Shown piece after piece: positions 1 to 7,683 of a DNA stretch of 27,131 nt (its first letter is position 1; each line of letters begins with the position of its first letter). The DNA is taken from NCBI RefSeq assembly GCF_004570345.1, contig NZ_SPQM01000066.1:1-27131 (forward strand), read 5' to 3'. The DNA is from Blastococcus sp. CT_GayMR20. Lineage in GTDB: Bacteria; Actinomycetota; Actinomycetes; Mycobacteriales; Geodermatophilaceae. The notes beneath the pieces were generated by a model, which saw only the letters and a program-made list of their open reading frames with translations, made no database searches and was not told the origin of the DNA. Both the position numbers and the translations under genes were made by a program.

Positions 1-1919
1 GCGGCGGTGTCGTCGTCCGCGGCCAGCGCCACGGTGGCCTGCATGTTCAGCAGGGTCGCGAGGGTGAACGGGCTGCCGAGGTCACGGGCCAGCCGCTCCG
101 CCTCGTCCAGCATGGCCGCACTCGCCGGGAGGTCGCCGGTCGCGAACCGGAGCTGGGCCTCCGCCATGGCGGCGTGGGCGCGCACCCAGCCGCCGGCGGC
201 CAGCGCGGCGATCTCGGCCAGGGCCGCCTCCGCCTCGCCGACGGCGCCCAGGAACACCGTGGCCGACGCCGACAGCACGAGCGCCTGGGTGAGCAGGTCG
301 ACGTCCCCGGCCGACCGGGCCGCATCCGCGGCGATGCGGGCCCCGTCGGCCGTGCCGGGGACGTCGCCCGCCGCGAAGCGCAGTCCCGCCAGGGTCGCGT
401 GCAGCGCGGCGACCTCGACCGGTGGGAGGTCGGCCGGGGACACCCGCTCCATCCACGCGATGCCCTCGACGACGTGCCCGCGCAGCGCCCAGTACGGCCA
501 GGTGTCGGCGGCCAGTACCGCGGCCCGGCCGGGGTCGCCGCGCTCGAGCAGCCGGCGCAGGGTCGCGCTCAGGTTGTCGTGGTCGCGCTGCAGCCGGTCG
601 AGCCACTCCGCCTGGTCGGCAGTGCGCAGGCCCTCCCGCGCCGTGGACGCCAGGTGGACGAAGAAGTCCGCCGCCCGGTCCGCGACGGACAGGGCCTCGC
701 CGGACTCCTCGAGCCGGCCGGCCGCGTACTGGCGGATCGGCTCGAGCATCCGGTAGCGGTCGTCCTCCTCCGGGATGACCAGCGACTGCTCGACGAGGCC
801 GCTCAGCGCGGCGAGGGCGTCGTCGCCCGTCACCCCCTGGACGGCGCCCAGCGAGAAGCCGCCGGCGAAGACCGCGAGCCGGCGGAGCAGCCGCTGCTCG
901 TCGGCGGTGAGCAGGTCGTGGCTCCAGTCGAGGGTCGCCCGGATCGTCCGCTGGCGGGGTGGCAGGTCGCGGGCCCCCGGGGAGCTGACCGCGGAGTCGA
1001 GGCGGTCGAGCAGCGCCGCGGGGGAGAGGAACCGGGCGTGGGCGGCGGCCAGTTCGAGGGCGAGCGGCAGGCCGTCGAGCCGCCGGCAGATCGCGGCGAC
1101 GTCGGCGGCGGTGGTGTCGGTGAGCGAGACGGCGCGCCCCGCGGCGCGGGCCCGGTCGAGGAACACCTGCGCCGCAGGGGAGGCGGCGACGGCCGCGGTG
1201 CCGGATCCGCCCGGCAGGGGCAGCGGGTCGAGCGGTCGCTCCTGCTCCGCGCGCACCCGCAGCGCCGCGCGGCTGGTCGCCAGCACGACCAGCCCGGGGC
1301 AACGGGCTAGCAGCTCCGCGACGTCGGGCGCGGCGTCGAGGACGTGCTCGACGTTGTCGAGGACGACGAGCTGCCGCCGGTCGCCGAGGAAGGAGGACAG
1401 GCCGTCGAGCAGGGGAGGGGAGAGCTGCTGCGCGCCGACGGCCCGGCCGATCGTGGGCAGCACCAGGTCCGGGTCGCGCAGCGGGGCCAGCTCGGCCACC
1501 GCCACGCCGTCGACGAAGTCGGGTGCCATCGTGCGGGCGACCTCGAGCGCGAGGCTGGTCTTGCCGACCCCGCCCGGCCCGGTGAGCGTGAGCAGCCGCG
1601 TGGTGCCCGACCGCAGGAGGCCGGCGATCTCCTCGCGGTCGGCGTCCCGCCCGATCAGTGGCGTGGCGGGCGCGGGGAGGAACGGCACCGGGGCTGCCTC
1701 GGCCGGCCGCGAGGCGGCGGTCAGCAGGTCCCCCTCGGCGTCGTCCAGCCCGAGGGCGTCGGCGAGGGCGCGGACCGTGTGCGGATAGGGCCGCCGCCGC
1801 TCGCCGCGCTCCAGGGCACCGACCGCCTTGCCGGTCAGCCCGGCGCGCGCCGCGAGCTCCTCCTGGCTGAGCGCGGACCGCTCGCGGAAGCGACGCAGCT
1901 GCTCCGCGAACCCGCTCAC
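1..1919 (-). CDS. XRE-HTH / NB-ARC ATPase transcriptional regulator (partial, C-terminus off the left edge)
   Basis: This frame stays open from a GTG at 1919 to the window edge, giving at least 639 residues. Residues 1-60 form an XRE-type helix-turn-helix (FAEQLRRFRERSALSQEELA, then GLTGKAVGALERGERR). After a Pro/Ala linker comes LIGRDADREEI, a P-loop GPGGVGKT (about 114-121) and a Walker B-like VVLDNVEHVLD near 185. This is the usual layout of AfsR/NB-ARC regulators, in which an ATPase switch controls a DNA-binding domain and a helical TPR-like C-terminus receives the signal. The remaining sequence is Ala/Arg/Leu-rich and compatible with TPR helices. It begins 20 bases after the stop of the hemerythrin-like gene on the same strand, so the two are probably cotranscribed. 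The ligand and target genes cannot be read from the sequence. Overlapping long frames here, including a 680-codon one, lack these motifs. Confidence 0.85.
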   Translation of the reverse strand, partial: MSGFAEQLRRFRERSALSQEELAARAGLTGKAVGALERGERRRPYPHTVRALADALGLDDAEGDLLTAASRPAEAAPVPFLPAPATPLIGRDADREEIAGLLRSGTTRLLTLTGPGGVGKTSLALEVARTMAPDFVDGVAVAELAPLRDPDLVLPTIGRAVGAQQLSPPLLDGLSSFLGDRRQLVVLDNVEHVLDAAPDVAELLARCPGLVVLATSRAALRVRAEQERPLDPLPLPGGSGTAAVAASPAAQVFLDRARAAGRAVSLTDTTAADVAAICRRLDGLPLALELAAAHARFLSPAALLDRLDSAVSSPGARDLPPRQRTIRATLDWSHDLLTADEQRLLRRLAVFAGGFSLGAVQGVTGDDALAALSGLVEQSLVIPEEDDRYRMLEPIRQYAAGRLEESGEALSVADRAADFFVHLASTAREGLRTADQAEWLDRLQRDHDNLSATLRRLLERGDPGRAAVLAADTWPYWALRGHVVEGIAWMERVSPADLPPVEVAALHATLAGLRFAAGDVPGTADGARIAADAARSAGDVDLLTQALVLSASATVFLGAVGEAEAALAEIAALAAGGWVRAHAAMAEAQLRFATGDLPASAAMLDEAERLARDLGSPFTLATLLNMQATVALAADDDTA

Positions 1920-1939
1920 CGGCAGGAAGGTAGCCGAGC

Positions 1940-2686
1940 TCAGGCGGCGGGCGGGGCGCCGCGCAGCCGGACGACGGCGGCGCGGAAGTTGCGCCGTCCG
2001 ACGACCCGCCAGGCGGTGCGGACGGTGGAGGGGAGGCCGGCCAGCAGGCGGGCGCGGTCGATGGCGCAGGCGTCCTCCAGGGCCAGACCCAGCACCAGCA
2101 TCTGCTCGCGGCCCGAGAGCGCACTGCGGCAGGCGCGGCTGACCGCCGTCCACTCGTCGTCGGGCAGGTAGCGGGCGAGCAGCGGGTGGAGGTTCGCCTC
2201 CTCGTCGGCGGTGTGCGTCTGGACGGTGTCGGCGAGCCGGACCAGCGCGCGGACGAAGGCGTTGCGGGCGGGGATCGTCGTGGCGACCGCCCACTGGCGC
2301 GCGACGGTGGAGAGGTCGCGCAGGCTGTGGTCCAGCAGTGCGGCGCGGCTGGTCCACTCGGCGACGACCTCGCGGACGGCGTCCTGCTCGCCGGCTGGGA
2401 CGTGGCGGAAGAGCGCCGGCCAGAGCAGGGTGCGCTCGGTGGCGTGGTGCTGCAGGAGCACGCGGGCGATCAGGTCGGCGTGCCTGGTGAGCTCGGTGGC
2501 GCGGGCGGCGTCGTCCGCGGCGGCCCAGCCGGCGAGCTCGGCGAGCAGCCGGAACTCGCGGCGGACCATCCGGTGCAGCGTCTCCTCGTAGGCGATCGCG
2601 GCGGTGCGGCGGGGGAGCGTCTCGGTCGACACCCGGGCGGTCGGGACGATCGTCGTGGTGGGGCGGGAGAGGACCGCGGCGGTCAT
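1940..2686 (-). CDS. Hemerythrin HHE cation-binding domain protein
   Basis: The product is 248 residues, helical throughout, with spaced His and Glu residues expected of a diiron four-helix bundle: H38, H69, H80/H81 with E84 (HHATERTLLWP), H120 (LLDHSL), and H158 with E162/E163 and H167 (HTADEEANLHPLL). HHE proteins of this kind bind O2, NO or iron, or respond to oxidative stress. I chose the ATG giving MTAAVLSRP because a GAGG-like ribosome site lies upstream; an in-frame ATG 13 codons earlier (2725) is possible. It is transcribed ahead of the XRE/NB-ARC regulator with a 20-base gap. The family assignment is good; the physiological role is unknown. Confidence 0.82.
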   Translation of the reverse strand: MTAAVLSRPTTTIVPTARVSTETLPRRTAAIAYEETLHRMVRREFRLLAELAGWAAADDAARATELTRHADLIARVLLQHHATERTLLWPALFRHVPAGEQDAVREVVAEWTSRAALLDHSLRDLSTVARQWAVATTIPARNAFVRALVRLADTVQTHTADEEANLHPLLARYLPDDEWTAVSRACRSALSGREQMLVLGLALEDACAIDRARLLAGLPSTVRTAWRVVGRRNFRAAVVRLRGAPPAA

Positions 2687-2821
2687 GGAGGCACCTCGGG
2701 GGCTCGGCAGAAGCGGATGGCTCACGCTAGGAAGAGGCGCGTCCCGCCCAGTAGGTACAGATGTCCCGAGAATTCGGGCAATCTTCCCGAGTCAGCCCGA
2801 GGAACCGGAGGGACGGTCCCG

Positions 2822-3253
2822 ATGCCCGACGAGCGAACCCAGCAGACGCGGCGGGTGGTCACCGAGTTCGGCGAGCGGTTCGCGGCCAAGGACGACGGCC
2901 TGTGGGAGGACCTCGTCGCCGCCGACTTCGTCAACCACGCGACGGGCACGCGGGGGCGTGACGCGTGGCGTGCCACCTTCGCCACGCTCCGCCACGACCT
3001 GGGCGAGTTCGTCGTCGAGGAACACCGGGTGCTGGTGGACGGCGACATGGCGGCCGTGCACTCCACGCTGCGCGGCCGGCACATCGCCTCGACGATGCCG
3101 CTGCTGCGCGGCGTCCCGGCCACGGGTATCGAGGTCGCCTGGGAGTTCCAGCACCTCTTCCGGGTCGAGGACGGCAAGCTGGCCGAGCACTGGGCCTGCC
3201 GCGACGACCTGGGCCTGCTCGTCCAGCTCGGGGCCTGGTTCCCCGCGAGCTGA
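2822..3253 (+). CDS. SnoaL-like / NTF2-fold protein
   Basis: The product is 143 residues. It begins with a helix (RRVVTEFGERFAAKDDGLWEDL) followed by FVNHATGTRGRDAWR, and ends in strands that include VAWEFQHLFRVEDGKLAEHW. This layout is characteristic of SnoaL-like polyketide cyclase or ester cyclase relatives in the NTF2 superfamily. Most such single-domain actinobacterial proteins have no assigned substrate. The ATG at 2822 is preceded by GGAGGGA at a normal distance; an upstream in-frame extension from 2186 is only the antisense shadow of the hemerythrin gene. The gene is divergent from the hemerythrin gene and converges with the DUF1810 gene, with only 3 bases between the stop codons. Confidence 0.82.
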   Translation: MPDERTQQTRRVVTEFGERFAAKDDGLWEDLVAADFVNHATGTRGRDAWRATFATLRHDLGEFVVEEHRVLVDGDMAAVHSTLRGRHIASTMPLLRGVPATGIEVAWEFQHLFRVEDGKLAEHWACRDDLGLLVQLGAWFPAS

Positions 3254-3256
3254 GAT

Positions 3257-3676
3257 TCAGAGGCGGCTCGTCGTCCCCTCGTCGAGCGCGCCGCCGAAGT
3301 AGTGGTCGAGCACCTCGCGGAAGACCGGCTCGTCGGGTGCGGCCTGGGCGAACAGGGTCATCGACGACTGCAGCTTCATCGCGTCGACCGGCCCGAACAC
3401 CTCGACGGGGTCGGCGGTGTCCAGGTCGGTGAGGGCCCGGGCGCACTCGGCCAGCCGCCGTCCGAGGGTCGGGTGGCCGAGGTAGGCGCGAGCCTCGGGC
3501 AGTCCGGAGATGGCGAAGCGCTGCGCCATGCCGCTGCGGCCGAGGCCGGCGACCTGCGGGAAGACGAACCACATCCAGTGCGTGCGCTTCTGCCCGGCAC
3601 GCAGCTCGCCGAGGGCCTGCTCGTAGGTCTGCGCCTGGGCGTCGAGGAATCGCTGCAGGTCGTGGGGGTCGGTCAC
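3257..3676 (-). CDS. DUF1810 family protein
   Basis: The product is 139 residues, close to the family's usual length. Its N-terminus DLQRFLDAQAQTYEQALGEL is followed by the hallmark GQKRTHWMWFVFPQVAGLG and by MAQRFAISGLPEARAYLGHP. The C-terminus LFGPVDAMKLQSSMTLF appears here with FGPVDAMKLQSSMTLFAQA. This is the recognisable DUF1810 signature. The biochemical role of the family is not established, and no signal peptide or membrane segment is present. It starts with GTG at 3676 and lacks a strong ribosome site, so the start is slightly uncertain. It converges with the SnoaL-like gene and diverges from the small membrane protein gene. Confidence 0.85.
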   Translation of the reverse strand: MTDPHDLQRFLDAQAQTYEQALGELRAGQKRTHWMWFVFPQVAGLGRSGMAQRFAISGLPEARAYLGHPTLGRRLAECARALTDLDTADPVEVFGPVDAMKLQSSMTLFAQAAPDEPVFREVLDHYFGGALDEGTTSRL

Positions 3677-3733
3677 CCCTTCAGGCTGACACCCCCTGTC
3701 GGGACGGCGCTCGGGCGGTCAGGATGACGCGGT

Positions 3734-4183
3734 GTGAGACCTGTGCGGATGATCGCCGTCGCTCTCCTCGGTGTGCTGGCCCTCGGCGGGCTGGCCGGCG
3801 GGCTCGCGTTCGTGACCGACCCGACGGGCGGGCGGCTGGGCATGACCGTCGAGCGGCTGCCCGGCTGGCTGCCGGTCGCCGACTACCTCATCCCCGGCGT
3901 CGCGCTGATCGTGCTGTTCGGGCTGCTGCCGGCGATCGTGGCCGTGATGCTGGTCCGGCACTCGCCGCGCGCGTGGACGGCGACCGCGGCCCTCGGCGTC
4001 CTGCTGGTGTTCTGGTCGGGCGCGCAGATCGCCGCGCTCGGGCTGATCTTCCTCTCGGCCCAGATCGGCTTCCTGATCGTGGGCATCGTGCTCGTGGGGC
4101 TGGGTATGGACGGCGGCGCCTCGGACGCCGATGAGTACGCCGCCGACGACGAGTCGTACGCGTATGCAGACGATGAACGTTGA
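3734..4183 (+). CDS. Small integral membrane protein, unknown function
   Basis: The product is 149 residues with about four hydrophobic segments: roughly residues 5-27, 48-74, 82-96 and 99-123. It ends in a short acidic, Tyr-containing tail (DADEYAADDESYAYADDER) that probably faces the cytoplasm. I cannot assign a family. The GTG at 3734 has AGGA upstream; a GTG three codons on or an ATG five codons on is also possible. Its 3' end overlaps the start of the TIGR03086 gene by 10 to 20 bases, which suggests translational coupling. Confidence 0.72.
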   Translation: MRPVRMIAVALLGVLALGGLAGGLAFVTDPTGGRLGMTVERLPGWLPVADYLIPGVALIVLFGLLPAIVAVMLVRHSPRAWTATAALGVLLVFWSGAQIAALGLIFLSAQIGFLIVGIVLVGLGMDGGASDADEYAADDESYAYADDER

Positions 4184-4748
4184 CCTGTCACCGCAGACCG
4201 CCGAGGTTGCCCGCGTGGCCGCGGGCGTGCGCGACGACCAGCTGACCGGCCCGACCCCGTGCCCCGACATGTCGGTGGCGGCCCTGCTCGAGCACCTGGT
4301 CGGGCTCGCGTTCGCGTTCAAGATGGCGGCGGAGAAGACACCGGTGGACGGTCCCCCGCAGGTCGACGCCGCCCACCTACCGGCCGACTGGCGCACGCGG
4401 CTGCCCGAGCACCTCGACGCGCTCGCGGCCGCGTGGAAGGACCCGGCGGCGTGGGAGGGCATGACCGCGGCGGGGGGAGTCGACCTGCCCGGCCCGGTCG
4501 CGGCCGTGGTCGCGCTCAACGAGGTGACCGTGCACGGCTGGGACCTCGCGGTCGCCACCGGTCAGCAGTACCGCCCCGACCAGGCGGCCGTGGAGGCGTG
4601 CCTGGAGATGGTGGGCGACCGCAGCGATCCGTCACAGGACCCCGAGGGGCTGTTCGGGCCCGTCGTGCCGGTGCCGGACGACGCGCCGAGGTTCGACCGG
4701 CTGCTCGGGCAGACCGGCCGCGACCCCGGCTGGACGCCGTCCGGCTGA
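4164..4748 (+). CDS. TIGR03086 family metal-binding protein (DinB / maleylpyruvate isomerase-like)
   Basis: The product is 194 residues. The N-terminal helix bundle contains the typical DDQLTGPTPCPDMSVAALLEHLVG, in which the His of LEHLVG is a predicted metal ligand. The second ligand pair is in LNEVTVHGWDLAVATG (Glu and His). This is the DinB/mycothiol-dependent maleylpyruvate isomerase fold, in which a divalent metal activates a thiol such as mycothiol, consistent with an actinobacterium. The substrate is unknown. The start is either ATG 4164 or ATG 4173; both overlap the previous gene's stop at 4183. The stop lies 3 bases from the convergent ABM gene's stop. Confidence 0.82.
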   Translation: MQTMNVDLSPQTAEVARVAAGVRDDQLTGPTPCPDMSVAALLEHLVGLAFAFKMAAEKTPVDGPPQVDAAHLPADWRTRLPEHLDALAAAWKDPAAWEGMTAAGGVDLPGPVAAVVALNEVTVHGWDLAVATGQQYRPDQAAVEACLEMVGDRSDPSQDPEGLFGPVVPVPDDAPRFDRLLGQTGRDPGWTPSG

Positions 4749-4751
4749 CGG

Positions 4752-5372
4752 TCAGACGGTCTCCGGCACCCGCAGGTGGGCCAGCGCGAGGTCGAACTCG
4801 GCGATCTCGGTGAACTCCCAGCCGGTGAGGCGGTTGTACTCGTCGCGCAGCGGCCGGGCCTGCTCGGTCGCCCGGTCCATCGCCGCCCGGCTCTCGTAGA
4901 CGACCGCCATCACGGCGCGTCCGTCCTCCCGGTTCATCAGCATGCTGACGCTGCAGAACCCGGGCAGGTCCTCCATGCGCGAGAGCAGGGTCATGCGGAC
5001 GGCGTCCATCACCCGCTCCGCGTCGCCGGGGTCGCCGCGGCTCCAGAGCACGCGGCAGGTGGCGCCGTCCGGTGCGTGGTGGACGCGGTGGAGGAGCGTG
5101 ATCTCCCACTCCTGCACCTCGGGGGTGCCGCCGAGCATCTGCGCGTAGCGCTGCCGCATGTCGTGCAGGCCGCCTTCGCTGTCGTGCATCGCCTCCTCGG
5201 TCTCCCAGGCGGTCGTGGCGATGCAGCGGCCGGTGTCGCGGTCGCACATCATCGACATGCCGATGCAGCCGTCCATCCGCTGGACGGCCGGCATCACCTC
5301 GTCGCGGAGGTAGGCGATCGCGTCGTCGAGGGACTGCGGGTTGCCGCGCACGGTGGTTGATCGGGCGTACAT
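4752..5372 (-). CDS. Tandem ABM-domain (dimeric alpha/beta barrel) protein
   Basis: The product is 206 residues. Two repeats of a ferredoxin-like ABM fold can be seen. The first covers residues 1-100 (YARSTTVRGNPQSLDDAIAY, then DGCIGMSMMCDRDTGRCIAT and a WETEEAM element). The second covers about 105-200 (LPGFCSVSMLMNREDGRAVM, then VYESRAAMDRA). Such proteins are often heme-degrading or quinol monooxygenase relatives, but no decisive catalytic residue is visible. I chose the ATG at 5372 because AGAGGAG lies at ideal spacing. The much longer 512-codon frame that contains this gene reads out of frame through the DUF6308 gene upstream and is not real beyond this start. Confidence 0.78.
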   Translation of the reverse strand: MYARSTTVRGNPQSLDDAIAYLRDEVMPAVQRMDGCIGMSMMCDRDTGRCIATTAWETEEAMHDSEGGLHDMRQRYAQMLGGTPEVQEWEITLLHRVHHAPDGATCRVLWSRGDPGDAERVMDAVRMTLLSRMEDLPGFCSVSMLMNREDGRAVMAVVYESRAAMDRATEQARPLRDEYNRLTGWEFTEIAEFDLALAHLRVPETV

Positions 5373-5438
5373 GCCACCACTCCTCTGCGAGATCGGCGAC
5401 GCCCCGGCGGCATCGCCGCGGGAGCCACTCTCCTCGCC

Positions 5439-5454
5439 TCCGTCCGCCGACGGA
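5439..5454 (-). terminator. Short GC-rich stem-loop after the DUF6308 gene
   Basis: A perfect 6-base-pair stem (TCCGTC / GACGGA) with a 4-base loop lies 23 bases past the stop codon of the DUF6308 gene and 67 bases before the start of the ABM gene. No T-run follows on the minus strand, so it is at best a weak or Rho-dependent site, and it may be chance in such GC-rich DNA. Confidence 0.25.
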
Positions 5455-5476
5455 AAGGGGTCGGGGCGCGTTCCGG

Positions 5477-6205
5477 TCAGACCGCGCGACCCAGCTCGAC
5501 GGCGTGCGTCAGCCGGAGGCTGGCGCTCAACCAGAGAAGGACGTCGTGCAGCCGCAGTGCGGTGAGCGCGAGAGGGGACACCGCCGACTCCAGCGCCGCG
5601 AACGCCCCGGCGTTCGCCCGCAGCTCCCGGTGGATCACCGCCTCGGGGCCGCTGTCGCCCTCGCGGACGTGGGGGAGCAGCTGCCACCGGGTGGTGCGGA
5701 CGAGCAGCGGGAACAGGTCGGGACGGCGGTGGTGCAGCGCGGCGGCGACGTGCTTCGGCGAGACGTCGGGGGTGTCGGAGGCGAGCTGCCAGATCTGCCG
5801 GAGCGTCGCGCCGACGGTGCCCGGCTCGGCCAGCACGGAGAACTCGTCGTCCGGCAGGTCCTGCAGCGCCCGCCCGGCCGACCGCTCGGTGGCGGCGTCG
5901 GCGAGCGGGCCGACGTCCTCGAGGACCGCCTTCATCGCGGCCCAGGGGCCCGGATCGAGCCGGCCGTGCAGGCCCTCGGCGGTGAGGATGTCGGGCTCGC
6001 CGAGCGGCCCGTCGGAGCGCGGCCGGCAGTCGAACCGCTCGTAGCCGAACGCGGGGATCTCCACCCACCGGCCGGTGCGCGCGTTGGGTGCCCGGAAGTG
6101 CAGCGGCCGGCGGCCGCGGGCGTATCCGAGGACGGCGGCGCGGGCGGTGTCGAACGGGATGGGGTCGGGGCCGACGCTCGGGATGACCAGCTCGGCGTCG
6201 TCCAC
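5477..6205 (-). CDS. DUF6308 family protein
   Basis: The product is 242 residues with no signal peptide or membrane segment. It begins IPFDTARAAVLGYARGRRPL, followed by LHFRAPNARTGRWVEIPAFG, then a Gly/Leu-rich segment LTAEGLHGRLDPGPWAAMKA, and later SPKHVAAALHHRRPDLFPLL. I recognise this as the actinobacterial DUF6308 pattern, whose function is unknown. It shares strand with the ABM gene 104 bases downstream. The start ATG at 6205 opens into a divergent intergenic region with the next plus-strand gene. Confidence 0.75.
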   Translation of the reverse strand: MDDAELVIPSVGPDPIPFDTARAAVLGYARGRRPLHFRAPNARTGRWVEIPAFGYERFDCRPRSDGPLGEPDILTAEGLHGRLDPGPWAAMKAVLEDVGPLADAATERSAGRALQDLPDDEFSVLAEPGTVGATLRQIWQLASDTPDVSPKHVAAALHHRRPDLFPLLVRTTRWQLLPHVREGDSGPEAVIHRELRANAGAFAALESAVSPLALTALRLHDVLLWLSASLRLTHAVELGRAV

Positions 6206-6303
6206 CGATCTCCCTCCCGCGCGCGTACGGCCATCGTCCCAGGAGGAAGACTCGTGCGTCAGCCTGCGCGGCCGGGAACGGTGGAGCCACTACATTGCGC
6301 GGC

Positions 6304-6549
6304 GTGGACCCCGTCGAACCAGTCGCCAGCGTGCCGACCCCGCGTCAGCCGATGCAGCCGGTCGGCGTGACGGCGGAGCTGGCCGAGGCGCGGGCGAAGC
6401 TGCGCCAGGCCGCGCCCTCCGGGCACTGGGACGGCGTGCTCGCCGAGGTCAGCCGGCTGCAGTACGACCAGCACATGTCGCCGCTGGCCGCCCTGCAGGC
6501 CGTCTACGCCAAGCTCGCCTCCGGGTGGCTCCCGCCCGTCCCGCGCTAG
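6304..6549 (+). CDS. Small hypothetical protein
   Basis: The product is 81 residues from the GTG at 6304; TTG 6295 and ATG 6352 are in-frame alternatives. It is helical, with LAEARAKLRQAAPSGHWDGV followed by LAEVSRLQYDQHMSPLAALQ, and ends WLPPVPR. Codon bias in this frame matches neighbouring genes, which favours a real gene, but I recognise no family. It converges with the PD-(D/E)XK-like gene, with 3 bases between stops. Confidence 0.5.
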   Translation: MDPVEPVASVPTPRQPMQPVGVTAELAEARAKLRQAAPSGHWDGVLAEVSRLQYDQHMSPLAALQAVYAKLASGWLPPVPR

Positions 6550-6552
6550 AGC

Positions 6553-7602
6553 TCAGCCGGCGGCGAAGTACCTGATCCCGCTGTCTGGGGCCAGCGCGAC
6601 GAGTTCCTCCATCACGTCGAGGAAGTCGACTCCCCACATCTTCGACAGCACCCACGTGCGACCTGCGTCGTGGACGGGCTGGTCGAGGAACCACCGGCGG
6701 AGATTGCCTTCGGCGCGCTGATAGCGCGTTGTGAATGCGACGCGCAGTTCCTCACCCGTCAGCTCGCCGTCCACTCCGAGGAACTTCGCCCTGCGGATCA
6801 CTCCGGCCATCGTCGCGGCCGGCACACCCGCTGCGGCGAGTCGCTGCACCAGTTCGAGGACAGCACGGCGCTTGGGAAGGAACTCGCTCGTTCCGCCCGG
6901 CGTCTCGATCGCGTACTGGGTGCGGTCCTTGCCGTCCGCCGAGGCCGCCGCACGCGCGGCCGCCTCGCGGTGCCGCAGCTTGACGGTCAGCTCGGCTGCC
7001 TCAGGCAGCGGGATGACCTGCTGGACGTCCAGCACGAGCCGGTCGGCCACCCGGTAGGGCGTGAGTCGCACACACGTGATGTCCAGCCCGTAGAGGTCGT
7101 TCAGCCAGAGCACCGTCGTCGTGATCTGCGTGTCGAATCCACCGGACACGAGGATGATCCGGACTCGTCGCTCGAGGACGGCGTCCTCCCCACCGACCTC
7201 CTCCAACCACTCGGAGAGCACCTCCCGGGCGCGGTCGGCGTCAGCCGAGCCCGTGAGCCGAAGGTGTCGCTCGAACGTGCCTGCCAACTGCTCGAAGGTC
7301 ATCGCCGAGACCATGGCGGCGTAGCGAATCGCCTGGAGCTCGAGGTGTCCGCCGTCCTCGGTGCGCTTCAGCTCGACGACGACGAGTTGTGCGGACCGGT
7401 CCACGCACAGGAGATCGATGCGTCGCTTGACGTCGAAGTCCCCGAACTCCTCGGACACCACGAGGAGGTCGTCACCCAGCACGTCGATGCGCTCGCGCAG
7501 CGCTCGCTGCAGGTCCGCGCGCTCGAGGATCTTCTGGGCGGCGAAGGTCGTGCTCGGGACGTCCTCAAGCGTGCGCGCGTCCGTGAACTCGAAAAGGGTC
7601 AC
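6553..7602 (-). CDS. PD-(D/E)XK nuclease-like protein (NucS/DUF91-like core)
   Basis: The product is 349 residues. The nuclease-like core is at residues 60-100: RRIDLLCVD (D63), then LVVVELKR (E77 and K79) and LELQAIRYA (Q90). This is the D...ExK...Q arrangement of PD-(D/E)XK enzymes and resembles the C-terminal nuclease of NucS and the DUF91 group. The C-terminal half (about 220-349) is helical and unrecognised, ending in WGVDFLDVMEELVALAP. Such proteins act on DNA in repair or defence, but the substrate here is unknown. Start GTG 7602 has GGGGAGGA upstream at good spacing. A zinc-ribbon protein gene lies 81 bases upstream on the same strand, so the two may work together. Confidence 0.72.
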   Translation of the reverse strand: MTLFEFTDARTLEDVPSTTFAAQKILERADLQRALRERIDVLGDDLLVVSEEFGDFDVKRRIDLLCVDRSAQLVVVELKRTEDGGHLELQAIRYAAMVSAMTFEQLAGTFERHLRLTGSADADRAREVLSEWLEEVGGEDAVLERRVRIILVSGGFDTQITTTVLWLNDLYGLDITCVRLTPYRVADRLVLDVQQVIPLPEAAELTVKLRHREAAARAAASADGKDRTQYAIETPGGTSEFLPKRRAVLELVQRLAAAGVPAATMAGVIRRAKFLGVDGELTGEELRVAFTTRYQRAEGNLRRWFLDQPVHDAGRTWVLSKMWGVDFLDVMEELVALAPDSGIRYFAAG

Positions 7603-7683
7603 GACGCATCCTCCCCGGTGCGATCCGCGCGTGGCGATGGCGGCCGGGAAGGACGCCCCGAACGAGGGGGAGCAGCGTCCGGC

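Noticed and set aside
82..2124. Long minus-strand frame of 680 codons
   Set aside because: It is Arg/Pro/Ala-rich nonsense; the adjacent frame carries the HTH, P-loop and Walker B of the regulator.
5373..6290. N-terminal extension of the ABM protein to 512 residues
   Set aside because: The extension is out of frame with the DUF6308 gene it covers and has low-complexity composition; a strong ribosome site marks 5372.
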